Positions 63,479 through 64,000 of a stretch of 64,000 nt of DNA are shown here, piece after piece. The stretch is from Gerris lacustris (taxonomy: Eukaryota; Arthropoda; Insecta; Hemiptera; Gerridae), in assembly GCA_951217055.1 (NCBI GenBank), contig OX578278.1:31447105-31511104 (forward strand), read 5' to 3'. Below the pieces are notes generated by a model. The model ran no database searches, was not told the origin of the DNA, and saw only the letters and a program-made list of their open reading frames with translations. The position numbers were made by a program, and so were the translations under genes. The first letter of the stretch is position 1, and each line of letters begins with the position of its first letter.

Positions 63479-64000
63479 CATACCTATGGAACTTGTATCG
63501 AGGTTAAGATTCGCTTCAAATGACTAGTTTTAGCAACACGTTTTATGGAAGTAATGTTTGTTAAAACAGATGCCATCGTTTCTGAAAAGCTCAGCTGGTA
63601 TTTTTTGTAGCTCCTACTTGGAGTTTACCGTAATGGCAGCAGTACTCTCTCTAATTGTTAACACGAATTAATTTTCTTATAATATTATATAGAGGACTTA
63701 CTGAACTTGATTTCCTGCTGAATATACGTCTACAATGATTACTATCAGTAAACATATAAAGTTACCAATATACAAAAAGAGGAGGTAGATTATTTTTTTA
63801 AATAGTTTAGTTACCTCCAGTTAAAACCAGCTGATATAGCCTTCAAATACCTTCCTCACTATACAAAGAAAACATAATGTTTTACGCAGGCATCTAGAAA
63901 TCTAATCAGCTTATCTACTTGTTTTCAGTTAACCACAATGATAAAAAATTAACCAAAATCTAATAAAGTGTTCTCAAATACTATTCTGCAAACCTCAGAA

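Larger units (their letters stand above)
42663..64000. other. region upstream of the candidate ena start exon
   Basis: Either further 5' introns of ena or intergenic sequence. It holds the densest set of elements: pogo-like, hAT, SINE, foldback and the GAAGCGAGCG family. I could not identify a promoter, a 5' noncoding exon or another gene. Stretches with nothing recognised: 45380-45650, 45850-46000, 47340-47620, 49840-50240, 52220-52690, 52950-53880, 54790-55650, 55730-56100, 56150-57780, 58740-60030, 60570-61430, 61650-62480 and 63490-64000. Confidence 0.7.

Overview
This is AT-rich eukaryotic DNA, almost certainly from an arthropod and most likely an insect (hemipteran-like in its repeat load, but I cannot fix the order). 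There are no operons or long ORFs. What it holds is a short set of coding exons with consensus splice sites, separated by introns of 1.7 to 23 kb packed with transposon relics, foldback elements, SINEs and simple repeats.

The one gene I can name is enabled (ena), the Ena/VASP actin regulator, on the minus strand. Its EVH1 domain is split over an exon at 27574-27739 and one at 3948-4103. The next exon, 2126-2250, begins a proline-rich segment, and the gene runs on past position 1, so the polyproline core and EVH2 domain are missing here. Upstream, 42544-42662 holds an ATG in a good context followed by a 39-codon reading frame. It ends at a consensus donor in exactly the phase that the 27739 acceptor needs, so it is a good candidate for an N-terminal coding exon of a long isoform. 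All exon junctions are phase-consistent (phases 2, 0, 0, 2).

The introns and the 21 kb upstream of the candidate first exon contain: two short hAT-type elements with perfect 8-bp target duplications (1565-1685 and 46301-47329); pogo/Tigger-like elements (151-469, 43225-43652, 44705-44991, 50258-50698); a broken mariner transposase (about 22540-22890, minus); the 5' coding fragment of a possible tyrosine-recombinase-type element (48581-48725); several tRNA-derived SINEs, two with clear target duplications (39454-39627 and 49298-49590); a 5S-rRNA-derived fragment (4714-4762); and large near-perfect palindromes (8406-9279, 12657-12891, 16154-16368, 16577-16749, 44992-45368, 52712-52934). A repeated element of about 740 bp with TIR-like GAAGCGAGCG ends occurs at 54033, 57790 and 62747. 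Minisatellites lie at 21075-21454, 31254-31590, 43785-44208, 47742-47990 and 51555-51775.

I found no prokaryotic features, no CRISPR array, no complete rRNA or tRNA gene and no second complete protein-coding gene. The observations most worth following up are the alternative ena N-terminal exon, a 99-bp exon-like segment with a cysteine-switch-like PRCGV motif inside an ena intron, and an open frame that is continuous across the target site of the larger hAT insertion.
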